Source of the DNA: an uncultured Campylobacter sp. | GTDB lineage: Bacteria; Campylobacterota; Campylobacteria; Campylobacterales; Campylobacteraceae | NCBI RefSeq assembly: GCF_938045465.1 | Contig: NZ_CALIBF010000188.1 | Coordinates: 1-6,960 of the forward strand | Reading direction: 5' to 3' | DNA: 6,960 bases | Shown: piece after piece, positions 6,642 through 6,960 of the stretch | Numbering within the stretch: position 1 is the stretch's first letter | Layout of the letters: the number at the start of each line of letters is the position of its first letter | Program-made: the position numbers and the translations under genes | Notes under the pieces: generated by a model | Databases searched by the model: none | What the model was told of the DNA's origin: nothing | The model's input: only the letters and a program-made list of their open reading frames with translations

Positions 6642-6663
6642 AGCAAGAATGCCCAGCTATCTT

Positions 6664-6783
6664 GTGCAGCGCTCCGAAATTTCGTGCAATATTCCAGTGA
6701 TCCACGCATCGCTGTGGAATTTCATACAACACCAAGAGATTTCATGCGGCGCTCCAGTATCCCGCGTAGCGCTTCGAGCGATT
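6664..6783. repeat. Degenerate 20-base tandem repeat array, six units
   Basis: Six consecutive 20-base units start at 6664, 6684, 6704, 6724, 6744 and 6764 with no indels. The consensus is RYGCARCGCTCCRRWATTTC. The first unit is GTGCAGCGCTCCGAAATTTC and the fifth is ATGCGGCGCTCCAGTATCCC. Near-invariant columns are G3, C4, A5, C7, C9, T10 and C20, each kept in five or six units. The period is not a multiple of three, so it is not built as a protein repeat. Unit length is close to two helical turns. Confidence 0.75.
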
Positions 6784-6891
6784 CGCAGAAAAGCGCCCCG
6801 ACAATCCGTGCAGCATCCGAGGCGATATGCAGAAGCGCCCGACGACGAGTGTGGCGTCCTGAGCAATCCGTAAATATCCTTCGCGCGAGCC
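6784..6891. repeat. Diverged extension of the tandem array with longer units
   Basis: The periodic pattern continues with units of about 19-24 bases beginning with similar TGCAG-like starts (6784, 6808, 6827, 6849, 6870). A higher-order copy is visible: GCAGAAAAGCGCCCCGACAA (6785-6804) matches GCAGAAGCGCCCGACGA (6829-6845) with small gaps, and both are followed by GTG plus GCATCC- or GCGTCC-like sequence, giving a period of about 43 bases. The array ends at the stop codon of the minus-strand gene. Unit boundaries here are approximate. Confidence 0.5.
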
Positions 6892-6960
6892 CTAAAATCG
6901 CCCCAGAGCCTCTTTGACGTGATCCTCCGCCATATCGATATTCCACATCGGCTCAAAGAC
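6892..6960 (-). CDS. C-terminus of an unidentified protein (5' end outside window)
   Basis: On the minus strand the frame is open from the window edge to TAG (6894-6892), giving 22 residues that end in MWNIDMAEDHVKEALGRF. The composition looks like a normal soluble protein end with a final amphipathic helix. I do not recognise the family. Support is that the frame uses ordinary codons, while the overlapping frames give Arg/Ser/Cys-rich unnatural peptides. The gene would be convergent with the ppx/gppA gene and would run directly into the tandem array downstream of its stop. Confidence 0.5.
   Translation of the reverse strand, partial: VFEPMWNIDMAEDHVKEALGRF

Larger units (their letters stand above)
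6029..6663. other. Long non-coding stretch between convergent genes
   Basis: No open frame here looks like a gene. The longest candidates (about 60-66 codons) lack family resemblance, good ribosome binding sites and usual codon choice. The stretch is rich in AAATTT (11 hand-counted copies), holds a pair of 23-base direct repeats, and uses a GGCGGTGCG-then-AAATTTAA element twice (from 6433 and 6571). I saw no tRNA, rRNA or insertion-sequence ends, and no clear terminator hairpin for gppA on the plus strand. It may be decayed former coding sequence or hold an unrecognised RNA. Confidence 0.55.

Noticed and set aside
6664..6891. Tandem array as a CRISPR array
   Set aside because: Units are contiguous with no unique spacers, far too short and too divergent, and no cas gene is in the window.
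6029..6891. tRNA, rRNA or insertion sequence in the long intergenic region
   Set aside because: I found no T-loop-like GGTTCGA motif with matching stems, no rRNA-like sequence, and no transposase frame or terminal inverted repeats.
6649..6946. Several overlapping open frames on both strands across the tandem array
   Set aside because: They stay open because the repeat units lack stop codons in several frames; the 20-base period is not a multiple of three and the peptides are Arg/Ser/Cys-rich and unlike real proteins.

Overview
The window looks like a chromosomal stretch from a Campylobacter or close relative (Campylobacterota). The evidence is the run plsY-folB-response regulator-ferredoxin-ppx/gppA, which from memory matches the Cj0357c-Cj0353c neighbourhood of C. 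jejuni, together with a regulator that closely resembles CosR (Cj0355c) / HP1043 (HsrA). Base composition is richer in G+C than in C. jejuni and the hexamer AAATTT is extremely frequent. That would suit one of the oral, higher-GC species such as C. gracilis, C. rectus or C. showae. The species is an inference.

Layout: (1) 2-1276, the 3' part of a HerA-type P-loop ATPase with a coiled-coil tail. (2) plsY (1286-1942) and folB (1939-2256), closely packed behind it: membrane phospholipid synthesis and folate synthesis. (3) A good sigma-70 promoter with four helically phased half-sites, then a CosR-type response regulator (2333-3004). A sensor histidine kinase (2983-4290) follows, overlaps the regulator by 22 bases and probably starts at TTG. 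(4) A second promoter, then a YfhL-type 2[4Fe-4S] ferredoxin (4340-4585) and, directly abutting it, a Ppx/GppA-family phosphatase (4586-6028). (5) About 860 bases without a convincing gene (6029-6891). (6) The last 22 codons of an unidentified gene on the minus strand (6892-6960), convergent with gppA.

The core genes are ordinary housekeeping functions. The most interesting coding feature is the kinase beside the CosR-type regulator. CosR and HP1043 are described as orphan regulators in C. jejuni and H. pylori, whereas here the receiver domain has an intact phosphorylation pocket and a probable partner kinase made by translational coupling.

The most unusual non-coding feature is a degenerate tandem array with a 20-base unit (6664-6783). 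It continues with longer, diverged units almost to the stop codon of the minus-strand gene. Just before it lies a pair of 23-base direct repeats 67 bases apart. I saw no CRISPR array, insertion sequence, tRNA or rRNA, and no gene cluster that looks like a new defence or biosynthetic system.
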